A DNA stretch of 46,591 nt, taken from positions 1 to 46,591 of the forward strand of contig JAUWCJ010000007.1 of NCBI GenBank assembly GCA_030609365.1, in the 5' to 3' direction. Below the pieces are notes generated by a model. The model saw only the letters and a list, made by a program, of their open reading frames with translations. It ran no database searches and was not told where the DNA came from. Source of the stretch: Candidatus Eiseniibacteriota bacterium. GTDB lineage: Bacteria; Joyebacterota; Joyebacteria; Joyebacterales; Joyebacteraceae. How positions within the stretch are numbered: the stretch's first letter is position 1; the number at the start of each line of letters is the position of its first letter. Made by a program: the position numbers and the translations under genes. Positions 25,253 through 33,051 of the stretch are shown here, piece after piece.

Positions 25253-27411
25253 TAGGCTCTTCCCTCGCTCCAGTTCTCACTGCCGGCGCTCCCGGCCGCC
25301 GGGAGGAGGACAGTGAACGTTGATCCTACACCGACCTTGCTCTCCACATTGATCTTGCCGCCGTGCTCCTTCACAATGCCGTAGCTGACGGACAGACCCA
25401 ACCCGCTGCCCTCGCCCACCTCGCCCGTCGTGAAGAACGGTTCGAAGACCCTCACTAGATTCTCACCTGAGATCCCGCAGCCAGTGTCGCCGAAACTAAT
25501 CGCGACACTGCCACCCTCGCCGTTCTCAGGAGGAACCCGTGCACTCGTCACCGACAGACGGCCCCCGGACTGCATCGCCTTGCGGGCATTCAGAATGATG
25601 TTCGCGAACACCTGCTGCAATTGTCTGGGATCACCGATCACCTGCAGTTCCCCATTTACCAGCTCCGTCCTGAGTTCTATTCCCCTGCTCGAAAGCTCGC
25701 GGGTGGTGAACCCGAGCGTGTCCTCGATGAGTTCGTTCACGTCCACTTCGGTCAACGAACAGCGAGAGGTTCTCGCGAAGCGCAGCAGGCTCTCGACTAT
25801 GTCCGTGCACCTCCGCGCGCCACGCTCTATGAAAGTCAGGTGACCCGTGATCTTGTCCAGCTCGTCCTGCGTCAGCGATTCGACGTCGACGTCCTTCAGT
25901 TTCTCCAGATCGTACTGAGCGTAGCCCAGTATGCCGGCGAGTGGGTTGTTCAGCTCGTGCGCCACACCGGCGGCGAGTTCACCCACGGCCGCCAGCCGAC
26001 CCGACTGCACGATTCTCGCCTGCACGTCTCTCAGCTCCTGAGTTCTCTCCTCGACGCGCTGCTCGAGACCCTCATTGAGGGACTCCAGCTCTTCTCTAGC
26101 CTCTCTCAACTCGCGAGTTCGCTCGTCGACGCTCTGCTCCAGTTTCTTACCCCAGCTCTCGGTCGCTCGCTGGGCCGCTCTGAGCTGCTCGTAGAGCCCC
26201 GCAGTGTGCACGGCCTTCCCCACCTGAGTTCCGATGGTGGTCACGAGTTCCACAGTGTGCTCATCAAACGCCCTGGGACGGTCGCTCATTATGGAGAGCA
26301 CGCCCACGAGGTTGTCCTCTGCGACCAGAGGAACTCCGAGCCACGAACGGACCTCCACACCCTTGCTTTCTGTGCACTCAGCGAGCGGCGTCGCCAGCGT
26401 CCGCTCCTTGTCGTTCCGCAGGTCCGGAACGTACAGGACCTCCCGGTTCGTGACAACCCAGCCCGTACACGAGGTGCCCGGGTCGGCCGCCCTGCAGGTT
26501 GTCTCGCAGTCGTCCAGAATGCAGGTTCTGAACTCCAGAACATCCGTCTTGGCGTCGTGCACCGCGACCGACAGCACCGGAGCCGAGACCCGGCTCCCCG
26601 CCTGCTCGTGAACCAGCCTGACCAGGCCGTCCAGCTTGACCGCACACGTCAGCGCATCCCCGATAGAGTTCAGTACCTTGAGCTCCCTCACTCTGTCGAG
26701 TAGCTTCTGTCGAGTTTCCCAGAGCTTCTGACCCGCCGCACTCGATATCATGATGACTACGGCCAGGAGCGGGAAGGTCGCCGGCTCACCAGGTATGTAC
26801 GATGCAACGAGAAGCAGTGACAGCGGGAGCATTGCCAGCTCGATCACGACACCCCGTCCCGAGAACCACCTTGCGTAGCGTCGGAACCTGCCGCTTCCCG
26901 CGTCCTCCAGTGACGCCTCGAGGACGCCGGTGATCACCGCGTAGGCACCGAACATCACGATGAATCTGGCCACCGTGATCAGAGACAGCCCGGCGGGGTT
27001 CACGATCCCGCCGATCGTCATGTAGACACCGGACGCCGCGAGCACCGCGATGACACGAATCCCGACCCTGCCAAATGCGGGAACAACACCTCTGCGGTAG
27101 CGCACTACCTCGAGTAGCAGACATGACACTGCCGCGACCCACACGGCCACCAGCGCACCGAAGAGCGCTATGGAACCCATGAAGACCGCGGGCCCGAACG
27201 TGACCGTGGTTCTCTCATCCACCTGAAAGGAGAAGAGGCTGGTCGCGATTCCCAGCGCGCTCATGATGCCTACCGCGCCCCATGTCAGTTCGTCCATCCG
27301 CAGGGCAGCCATTACGAGCATCACGAGCGCCGCGGACATGAAGCCCCAGCCACGTATCGCCCTGGAGTTCCGCACCGTCGCCCGCCGCGACTTCGCTCTT
27401 TCCACGTGCAT
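25252..27411 (-). CDS. Membrane histidine kinase with MASE-like region and GAF domain
   Basis: From ATG 27411 (GGGGG seven bases upstream) it has 719 residues. About six to seven hydrophobic segments fill residues 24-226. A GAF domain (about 250-405) contains several cysteines (C298, C302, C306, C315, C346). A coiled coil with two DERTxEL repeats (about 408-470) follows. HisKA has H485 in GVAHELNNPL, and the ATPase domain has N608, DTGCGIS (642-648) and GSGLGLS (668-674). The HELNNPL box and coiled coil are typical of HPK4-type kinases. It is coupled to the REC-GGDEF gene. The signal is unknown; the GAF cysteines could bind a metal or redox ligand. Confidence 0.9.
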   Translation of the reverse strand: MHVERAKSRRATVRNSRAIRGWGFMSAALVMLVMAALRMDELTWGAVGIMSALGIATSLFSFQVDERTTVTFGPAVFMGSIALFGALVAVWVAAVSCLLLEVVRYRRGVVPAFGRVGIRVIAVLAASGVYMTIGGIVNPAGLSLITVARFIVMFGAYAVITGVLEASLEDAGSGRFRRYARWFSGRGVVIELAMLPLSLLLVASYIPGEPATFPLLAVVIMISSAAGQKLWETRQKLLDRVRELKVLNSIGDALTCAVKLDGLVRLVHEQAGSRVSAPVLSVAVHDAKTDVLEFRTCILDDCETTCRAADPGTSCTGWVVTNREVLYVPDLRNDKERTLATPLAECTESKGVEVRSWLGVPLVAEDNLVGVLSIMSDRPRAFDEHTVELVTTIGTQVGKAVHTAGLYEQLRAAQRATESWGKKLEQSVDERTRELREAREELESLNEGLEQRVEERTQELRDVQARIVQSGRLAAVGELAAGVAHELNNPLAGILGYAQYDLEKLKDVDVESLTQDELDKITGHLTFIERGARRCTDIVESLLRFARTSRCSLTEVDVNELIEDTLGFTTRELSSRGIELRTELVNGELQVIGDPRQLQQVFANIILNARKAMQSGGRLSVTSARVPPENGEGGSVAISFGDTGCGISGENLVRVFEPFFTTGEVGEGSGLGLSVSYGIVKEHGGKINVESKVGVGSTFTVLLPAAGSAGSENWSEGRA

Positions 27412-27562
27412 GATGCAACCCCCAGTGATGTGCCACATCGGTCCCACGAACGAGGTGTTCGGGCACCCCGACGCATCACCACTGCTCAACCTCAAGAATC
27501 GCGCTTCCGGGGGGCTCCCTGCCCGTTCTGTGCCGGAAGCATCCCCTCCTGAGCTGGTTCAA

Positions 27563-27579
27563 ATGCAAGACCTGGGCCA
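27563..27579 (-). promoter_or_regulatory. Sigma-54-like -24/-12 promoter before the kinase operon
   Basis: On the minus strand the element reads TGGCCC, five bases, TTGCAT. The consensus is TGGCAC-N5-TTGCA, so only one position differs, and the GG and GC dinucleotides are spaced by the required ten bases. The kinase ATG is about 140 bases downstream. No rpoN is visible in the window, so use of this site is inferred. Confidence 0.45.
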
Positions 27580-27581
27580 CG

Positions 27582-27596
27582 CTGAGAGCCTCTCAG
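27582..27596. repeat. Palindrome CTGAGAG-C-CTCTCAG
   Basis: A perfect 7-base inverted repeat with a single central base, two bases upstream of the sigma-54-like -24 element. Its size and place fit a dimeric regulator site. Confidence 0.5.
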
Positions 27597-27706
27597 ATGC
27601 CTTCGCAAGCCTCCTACCAGCGATTCGACCGGTGTGGGAGCGGCGGTCCAGGGGAAGTTGGTACGCGACCAGACAGCAGGGACTGAGAAGCGCGGCAAGC
27701 GCAGAA

Positions 27707-27726
27707 GGGGCCCCGTGATGGGCCCC
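27707..27726 (-). terminator. GC hairpin, possible end of the CHAT-sigma-anti-sigma transcript
   Basis: Arms GGGGCCC (27707-27713) and GGGCCCC (27720-27726) flank a 6-base loop, about 50 bases after the anti-sigma stop. Only CTTCTGC follows on the minus strand, so a classical U-tract is missing. Confidence 0.45.
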
Positions 27727-27774
27727 CCCGAATTCGAAGATCCGCGAATGTTGCCGGAAGCGGAGCGGCAGACC

Positions 27775-28668
27775 CTACTCGGGCTCCTCACCCGGCGCTG
27801 CAAGAACGACGATCAGACGCGCGCTGCCGCCCGCCTCCGCGGGCAGTCCGGTCAACTGCAGCACGTTTTCCCCTCGCGCCAGCGGCCACGGACCGAAGCG
27901 TCCATCGGCGTCCAGGGACTCCGGACCCGTCCTTACCCCGTCCGAGGACAACACTGCGGAAGCCGTCGCGGCGGGAGTTCCTGCCACCGTCACACGACAC
28001 GTCAGCGAAGGCGCCGGGTCATCGGCGCGCACAAGACCTTCCACGGCCGCTCCGCCTGCTCCGCTCCAGTGAAGCCTCACTTCCCTGCCTGAGCTCCTGC
28101 CTGTCGCCATGGCGGGCTCCGCCAGGAACACGGGAGCACCGCCTGTGACTCCCATCCACGCGGACGCGAAGTCCCGGACGAGCTGGATCGAGCGCTCGCT
28201 CCAGCGCAGCACTGCGATCCGCGACTCACCCTCCAACCGCGCCAGTACACCGGCAACCGCGCTGTCCGACGCGTCGTGCTCCGCCGCGCCGGACATGGCC
28301 CAGAGGTCCGCGACCTCCGAGAAGCACCTGCGGCACGACATGAGGTGTTCCTCCACTTCACCCGCGGGCCCCTTCTCGAGTGAGCCATCGACGTAACCAG
28401 CGATCGCGGCCGCGTCCGGGCAGTTGGCTGAGCAGGACGCGTCAGTTACTCCGCCTGAACCTGTCCGAGAGAGAAGGGCCCCCGGACCGCCCGTACTTCG
28501 TAGCCCAGCCCCTCGCAGCACGGCCGCCATCGCGCGCAAGCCCGACACGATCTCTTCGCAGCTCTCGCAATCGGCGACGTGCGAGTCAACCTCCTCGGCA
28601 TCCCGGCCCGTGAGTTCGCCCTCCACGTAGAGCAACAGCTTCTCCTTGTCCGGACAGCTCCGCCTCAT
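27775..28668 (-). CDS. Soluble anti-sigma factor with two zinc-finger modules
   Basis: The start is ATG 28668, seven bases after the sigma-factor stop. Two tandem ZAS-like modules are visible. Residues 5-40 have CPDKEKLLLYVEGELTG and H-x3-C-x2-C in HVADCESC; residues 82-118 have CPDAAAIAGYVDGSLEKG and HLMSCRRC. The second half (about 150-297) is beta-rich with repeated VxVAGTPA-like stretches and no membrane helix. ZAS domains bind ECF sigma factors. Gene order sigma then anti-sigma fits. Two modules in one chain and the lack of a membrane anchor are unusual. The C-terminal domain is not recognised; it might be the protease-sensitive or sensing part. Confidence 0.8.
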   Translation of the reverse strand: MRRSCPDKEKLLLYVEGELTGRDAEEVDSHVADCESCEEIVSGLRAMAAVLRGAGLRSTGGPGALLSRTGSGGVTDASCSANCPDAAAIAGYVDGSLEKGPAGEVEEHLMSCRRCFSEVADLWAMSGAAEHDASDSAVAGVLARLEGESRIAVLRWSERSIQLVRDFASAWMGVTGGAPVFLAEPAMATGRSSGREVRLHWSGAGGAAVEGLVRADDPAPSLTCRVTVAGTPAATASAVLSSDGVRTGPESLDADGRFGPWPLARGENVLQLTGLPAEAGGSARLIVVLAAPGEEPE

Positions 28669-28675
28669 GCTCCGC

Positions 28676-29314
28676 CTACCTCTCTTCCCAGTAGCGCGCC
28701 ACGCCGCCTGCGGCCCGCAGCTTCGCCAGAGCACGGTAGACCAGGCCGCTCATCGCACCTACCGTCAGCCCCAGGCGCTCGCCGACCTCCCGGTACGTGA
28801 ATCCCTCAAAGTATATCAGGTTGACGGCCAGCGCCTCCCGGGTCGTCAGTGCCCGCTCAATGGCCTGCTCAAGCGAGATTCTGAGGTCACTGTTCTCCCT
28901 CGAGGACGGCGCCGCCTCTCCCGGTCCCGCGCTCCCCCTGGCTCCCTCTTCGAGCTCCGGCACCTCTCCCCTACGGCCTTCTTTCCGCAGGCGGTCGATG
29001 CAAACGTTTCTGACGATCCGGTAGATCCAGGTCTCCAGTTTGCACTGGCCCTTCCAGGACCTGAGGGCGCGCCCGTTCTGTCTCAACAGCTTGTACATCG
29101 CTTCCTCGAACAGTTCATCCAGGACAGTCTCGTCCCACTCCGCTCCGTAGCGGCCGTTCACCCGGTGAATCGCGCTGTAGATGAGGCGCCTGTACCGCTC
29201 GATGAACTCCGACCACGCGCCGGAATCCCCGGAGCAGAGCCTGTCTATCATGCCGTTGATTCCCGGATTAGTGTCGTGTCGAGGCGTCAACCCGGCCCAC
29301 TTCCTTCCTGTCAT
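28676..29314 (-). CDS. RNA polymerase sigma factor, ECF-like sigma-70 family
   Basis: I start it at ATG 29314, which overlaps the CHAT stop (TGATG); the frame runs 19 residues further into the CHAT gene. The 212 residues have region 2 (about 22-110, LYxxxR-type FIERYRRLIYSAIHRV and KLETWIYRIVRNVCIDRLRK). A Glu/Gly/Ser-rich linker (about 111-140) precedes region 4 (about 145-205, ALTTREALAVNLIYFEGFTYREVGERLGLTVGAMS, HTH). Region 3 is absent, as in ECF factors. The anti-sigma factor follows by seven bases and the protease precedes by overlap, implying co-regulation of all three. Confidence 0.9.
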   Translation of the reverse strand: MTGRKWAGLTPRHDTNPGINGMIDRLCSGDSGAWSEFIERYRRLIYSAIHRVNGRYGAEWDETVLDELFEEAMYKLLRQNGRALRSWKGQCKLETWIYRIVRNVCIDRLRKEGRRGEVPELEEGARGSAGPGEAAPSSRENSDLRISLEQAIERALTTREALAVNLIYFEGFTYREVGERLGLTVGAMSGLVYRALAKLRAAGGVARYWEER

Positions 29315-30837
29315 CAGTCGCCTGACCGACCGGAATTCTTCGCAGGGAAATGTGCGGAGAAGGTCCCACACAGGGCCAGCGCGGGGTCACCGTACAGCAC
29401 GTAGTTTGCCCAGGTGACGGGGTGCCGGCCAAGTAGCGCCGTTCTCGCCGCCGTCACCGCCGCGCCCAGCGTAGCTCCGCCGAGCAGCGCCTTGTAGAAC
29501 GCGACGCTGAAGTCACCGCTGCCGGCGTCGTGCAGCTCGGCGAGAGTACAGAGGTAGGCGGGAACTCCTGCCAGCATCAGGGCGCGCGCTGCGTCGGCCA
29601 CGCTCTCACCCCGGCTGGACGGATTCGAGCTGCACGCGTTCGCGAAGACGATGGTCGGCGCCGGGACTCCGTCCGAGAGCAACTGCGCCGGGCTCACAGC
29701 CGTGCCGTCGCCCAGCACCCACCCCCGTTCCAGACCACCGGCGGCGCCCGTGTGACCGGCGAAGTGCAGCACGTCGAATCCCTCTCCCAGAAGCTGACGC
29801 AGCTCGCCCGCCGACCGCGGCGACTTCCTCACGACTCGCAGCAGATCCGGCTTCGTGGCGCTGAGCTCGAGAAGGTCCACCGCCTCACGCTCGGCCGCCG
29901 GAAGCTCCCGACCGGGGACACCCGCCTCCAGATTGGCAAGAAGAAGCAACCGGCACCGGCCGCCACGCCTCACCGCAGCGGGCCTCACCGCGGCGGTGTC
30001 GCGGAGCTGGCGCGTCACGGAGAAACGCTGCCAGAGGAACTCGCCGCCGCTGCGCGCCACCATAAGCTCCCAGGGGATCCCCGAGAGCTCGGCCTGAACA
30101 CCAAGCTGCAGGTGGTCACCCGGGAGGTCGAGCAGAGCGTCCGCAACCTCAGTCGACCCGCCGAGAAGAGTACTTCCGATAGCGAGCCCGAGAGCGTAGA
30201 GCTCCCGCTGTGCGTCGTCTATTTGAGCGCGGCTGAAACTCCCGCTCCCGTCTGCTCCGGCGAACGATGCACTTCTCTCCGCGAGCGCGTGGAAGGCCGC
30301 GACGATGCGCTCCTCCTCGAGTGGGTTCCGATCGAGGACGGAATCACTCGCCACGGCGTCACGCGAGCCCGCAACCACCACGGAGATCATCCCGGGCGGC
30401 TCGGCCCTGAACTGCACGGCCGGCGCCACCACCGCCGGCACCGCCAGCGGAACGGAGCGCTTTCGTGACACGATGAAAAGGACCGTCGCCAGCCCGAGCA
30501 AGAGCACGGCCCACGCCGGGTGCAGGAATGTCTCAGTGCCTCGGGCGAGCGCACCGTAGACCGCCACCCTCACGCTCCCGTAGTCGAGAGACCTGAGAAC
30601 GACCCAGAGGACAGTGAGTGCCAGGAAAAGCCACGCCAGAACGAGGGCCGGGAAGCGCCTCTTCCCCGGTGTCCGCTCGGAAGGCGAACCCGGGTGAGTC
30701 CAGCGAACAGACGCTCCGAATCGCTCGCCGCACGCGCGGCACCGGAACGAGCGTTCCACCGTTCCTTCCGCCCTGCTCCAGCTTTCGCCCTCCACGTCAA
30801 GGCGCCCGCCGCACTTCGGGCATCGTTCCCGCTTCAC
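29314..30837 (-). CDS. Membrane-anchored zinc-ribbon CHAT-domain protease
   Basis: I start it at GTG 30837, six to seven bases after GGAGG; an ATG at 30903 would make the N-terminus out of a perfect hairpin. In the 507 residues, a zinc ribbon uses C6, C9, C33 and C36. Two membrane helices lie at about 62-81 and 107-123. The CHAT domain (about 215-490) has GIPWELM, catalytic H362 in VLHFAGHTG, catalytic C402 in VFANACSS, and ends YVLYGDPALAL. CHAT proteins are caspase/separase-clan cysteine proteases. There are no TPR repeats. Coupling to a sigma/anti-sigma pair suggests the anti-sigma factor or a linked regulator as substrate, but that is inference. Confidence 0.88.
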   Translation of the reverse strand: MKRERCPKCGGRLDVEGESWSRAEGTVERSFRCRACGERFGASVRWTHPGSPSERTPGKRRFPALVLAWLFLALTVLWVVLRSLDYGSVRVAVYGALARGTETFLHPAWAVLLLGLATVLFIVSRKRSVPLAVPAVVAPAVQFRAEPPGMISVVVAGSRDAVASDSVLDRNPLEEERIVAAFHALAERSASFAGADGSGSFSRAQIDDAQRELYALGLAIGSTLLGGSTEVADALLDLPGDHLQLGVQAELSGIPWELMVARSGGEFLWQRFSVTRQLRDTAAVRPAAVRRGGRCRLLLLANLEAGVPGRELPAAEREAVDLLELSATKPDLLRVVRKSPRSAGELRQLLGEGFDVLHFAGHTGAAGGLERGWVLGDGTAVSPAQLLSDGVPAPTIVFANACSSNPSSRGESVADAARALMLAGVPAYLCTLAELHDAGSGDFSVAFYKALLGGATLGAAVTAARTALLGRHPVTWANYVLYGDPALALCGTFSAHFPAKNSGRSGD

Positions 30838-30865
30838 GTACTTCCTCCGCAGCGTACGCACGCGC

Positions 30866-30898
30866 CCACACGCTCTTCCCTCAGGGAAGAGCGTGTGG
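30866..30898. repeat. Perfect 33-base palindrome between the ATPase and CHAT genes
   Basis: Arms CCACACGCTCTTCCC (30866-30880) and GGGAAGAGCGTGTGG (30884-30898) are perfect; the middle TCA can close a further T-A pair. No T-run follows on either strand. It fills most of the 96-base gap, 28 bases before the CHAT start, so it could be an attenuator, mRNA-stability stem or protein-binding site. Confidence 0.85.
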
Positions 30899-30933
30899 CA
30901 CATGCTCGATTAGCAGATGCAACGTGTCCCGTC

Positions 30934-33051
30934 CTAAGCGCCCGGGAGCAGCACGAGTGAATCAGCGAACTCGCTCCCGTACCCCTCGCAGGTGAAGAGC
31001 AGCACTTGCCTCTTCGCTGAGATCTCGTCCAGGAGCTCCAGAGTAGCGGAGCGCCTGTTGGGATCCCAGTGGACGAGCGCATCGTCGAGTATAAGCGGTG
31101 AGCCATCTCCGGGGGAAAGGAATTCCAGAAGGGCGTACCTGACCGCGAAGTAGAGCTGATCCCGTGTCCCCTTGCTCAGATCCGACGTCTCCAGACTGGG
31201 CGGCGCCGAAGGAATCCCTGAAGGCGTAGTGACCGTCAGGTTGAGGTCGTCAGCCATCATGACCCGCGCGTACCGTCCGAGCGTGGACCGCGAGAGGACG
31301 CGGCCAACGATAGGCTCCAGCACCGTTGCAGCTTCTTCGTTGGCACTCGCCATCGCCTTTGTCAGGGAATCTCTGGCCAACGTCAGGATTCTTATGTTCC
31401 GCTCGAGTCCGGCGATCTCGCCTGTGACGCGCTCGATCTCCGCCTCGATATCCGGCAAGGTCTCGTCGATCTCCATGCCCTCGAGCTGAGCCTCGCGACG
31501 CTTGATGCTCTCTCTCAGTGCGTCCACACGCGCCCCGAGTTCCTCACGCTCACCGCGCAGCTTCGACACGTCGACTGCGGTCACGACAGTGCCGCTCGTG
31601 GCCGCATCTCTCACGCCTCCCTCCATCTCCAGAATGCGCCCCTCGAGGGAGACAGTCTCCGTCTGGAGTTCCCTCTCCACAGTCTCGGGATCGTTCCCCT
31701 CGCACACTTCGTAGAGGGTCGCGTTCCAAACGTCCACGTTGCGCCTCGCCTCGTCCTGCTTGGCGGCGTATTCTTCGAGTCCTCCGTAGGTACGTATACC
31801 CAGCTTCAGGAGAGACGCACTCAGCACGGTCTCGCGCTTCTTCCTCTCCTGGACAACACTCCTGATCTCCTCCGCGGCGCTCCAGACACGTGCGGCCTTG
31901 CGCAACAGCAAGAGCGCCCACGCACCCAGTCCAATGCCGGCCGCGACCATGCCCCACTTGACAGCGGCCGCCATCTCCACGAGGAAGGGAACCACTGCAA
32001 GGGTCACGGCCGCAATTGCGACGACCGCTACGCCGATGCCGGGCCGCAGGTCCGCCGGGCTCTTGACTCCGGGAACGAGTCCCTTGAGCGTTTCAACCCT
32101 ATCATCCAGCGCGTCGAGCGCCGCCTTCGCGGCAATCGCTTCCTTTTCCTGCTCACGTGAACCCTGAACCATTGTGTCCCAGGCGTCGGCGACATCTCCA
32201 CGGAGCTTTCGGATCCGGCCGATCTTGGCCGCGCGCTCGTCGAAGCGGATCCGCAGACGCTTCAGTTCTTCATCCTGACCACGCCGGGTCTCTTCGTTCA
32301 GGAAGGCCTCGTCGAGCCCGCCCAGTTCCTGCGAGGCAACGGTCAACTCCTCGCGCTCCCGCGCCAGCTCGCTCCTGACACGCTGCGTCTCGTCCCACCG
32401 CTTACGAATGACCGCCGCCCTCGGCAGGAGTTCGTCTCGCCGGTCGTGCAGTCGCCTCAGCGGACCCGGGTGCTTGGCCGACTTGTCCAGCCCTACCCTC
32501 AATCGCTCGATTCTGGTGCGAATCGTCTCGATGACCCGCGTCGCATCGACCCTTCCGCTCGAGCTCGTCATCTTCCGCTCGATGAGCGGGACAAGGGCGC
32601 CGCGACGGGCCTGTCCACCAAGTCCCTCGAGCGATGCAAGGTCGTCCTGATGCACCGAGGCTATCGACTCGAACGCCTCGCGCGTCTCGAATCCGACGAC
32701 GCCCGCGATGACGCGATCTATCTCACGGCGGTCCGCGATGACGTCGCCCTCGGTGGGGCGTGCGAGCTCCGCGGTCCCGGCCCCGAAATCCTTCGTCAAC
32801 GTGTAGCTGGCGTCTCCCTGCTCGAAGTCCAGCTCCAGCTTCATCCCGCCGCTTCCACCCCACTTCTCGAGAGATCTCACTGACGCCGCCCTCGAAGCCG
32901 GGTCCGCGAAGAGCACGATCGACAGAGCCTCAGCGATACTGCTCTTGCCGGACTCGTTCGGGCCGACGATGAGATTGAGCCCCGGCTCCAGCACGACCTC
33001 GTGGTCGGCGAAGCGCTTGAAGTTGACCAGTCTGAGGCGTTGGATTCTCAT
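30934..33051 (-). CDS. SbcC/Rad50-like ATPase with central membrane segment (YhaN type)
   Basis: The 705 residues begin MRIQRLRLVNFKRF with Walker A GPNESGKSS (30-38). Coiled coils fill about 170-330 and 400-600. A hydrophobic pair of helices (about 345-395) sits in the middle, where Rad50 has its zinc hook. The C-terminus has the ABC signature LSKGTRDQLYFAVRY, Walker B PLILDDALVHWD and a D-loop. This layout is that of YhaN, which pairs with the YhaO phosphoesterase. The ATG overlaps the phosphoesterase stop (ATGA), so the two form one complex in all likelihood. The membrane segment would tether a DNA-end-processing machine to the membrane. Confidence 0.87.
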   Translation of the reverse strand: MRIQRLRLVNFKRFADHEVVLEPGLNLIVGPNESGKSSIAEALSIVLFADPASRAASVRSLEKWGGSGGMKLELDFEQGDASYTLTKDFGAGTAELARPTEGDVIADRREIDRVIAGVVGFETREAFESIASVHQDDLASLEGLGGQARRGALVPLIERKMTSSSGRVDATRVIETIRTRIERLRVGLDKSAKHPGPLRRLHDRRDELLPRAAVIRKRWDETQRVRSELAREREELTVASQELGGLDEAFLNEETRRGQDEELKRLRIRFDERAAKIGRIRKLRGDVADAWDTMVQGSREQEKEAIAAKAALDALDDRVETLKGLVPGVKSPADLRPGIGVAVVAIAAVTLAVVPFLVEMAAAVKWGMVAAGIGLGAWALLLLRKAARVWSAAEEIRSVVQERKKRETVLSASLLKLGIRTYGGLEEYAAKQDEARRNVDVWNATLYEVCEGNDPETVERELQTETVSLEGRILEMEGGVRDAATSGTVVTAVDVSKLRGEREELGARVDALRESIKRREAQLEGMEIDETLPDIEAEIERVTGEIAGLERNIRILTLARDSLTKAMASANEEAATVLEPIVGRVLSRSTLGRYARVMMADDLNLTVTTPSGIPSAPPSLETSDLSKGTRDQLYFAVRYALLEFLSPGDGSPLILDDALVHWDPNRRSATLELLDEISAKRQVLLFTCEGYGSEFADSLVLLPGA

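Larger units (their letters stand above)
27412..27774. other. 363-base intergenic region between the anti-sigma and kinase genes
   Basis: No convincing gene. It holds a GC hairpin near the anti-sigma gene end (27707-27726), a perfect palindrome (27582-27596) and a sigma-54-like element (27563-27579). An open frame on the minus strand at 27492-27803 has low-complexity, Arg-rich content, overlaps the anti-sigma gene and was not accepted. Confidence 0.7.

Noticed and set aside
27492-27803. A 103-codon minus-strand frame in the gap before the kinase.
   Set aside because: It overlaps the anti-sigma gene, is Arg/Pro/Gly-rich, has no clear ribosome-binding site and spans the promoter-like elements.
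30838-30903. A 22-residue N-terminal extension of the CHAT protein from ATG 30903.
   Set aside because: Those codons come from the palindrome itself and there is no ribosome-binding site, while GTG 30837 has GGAGG at good spacing.
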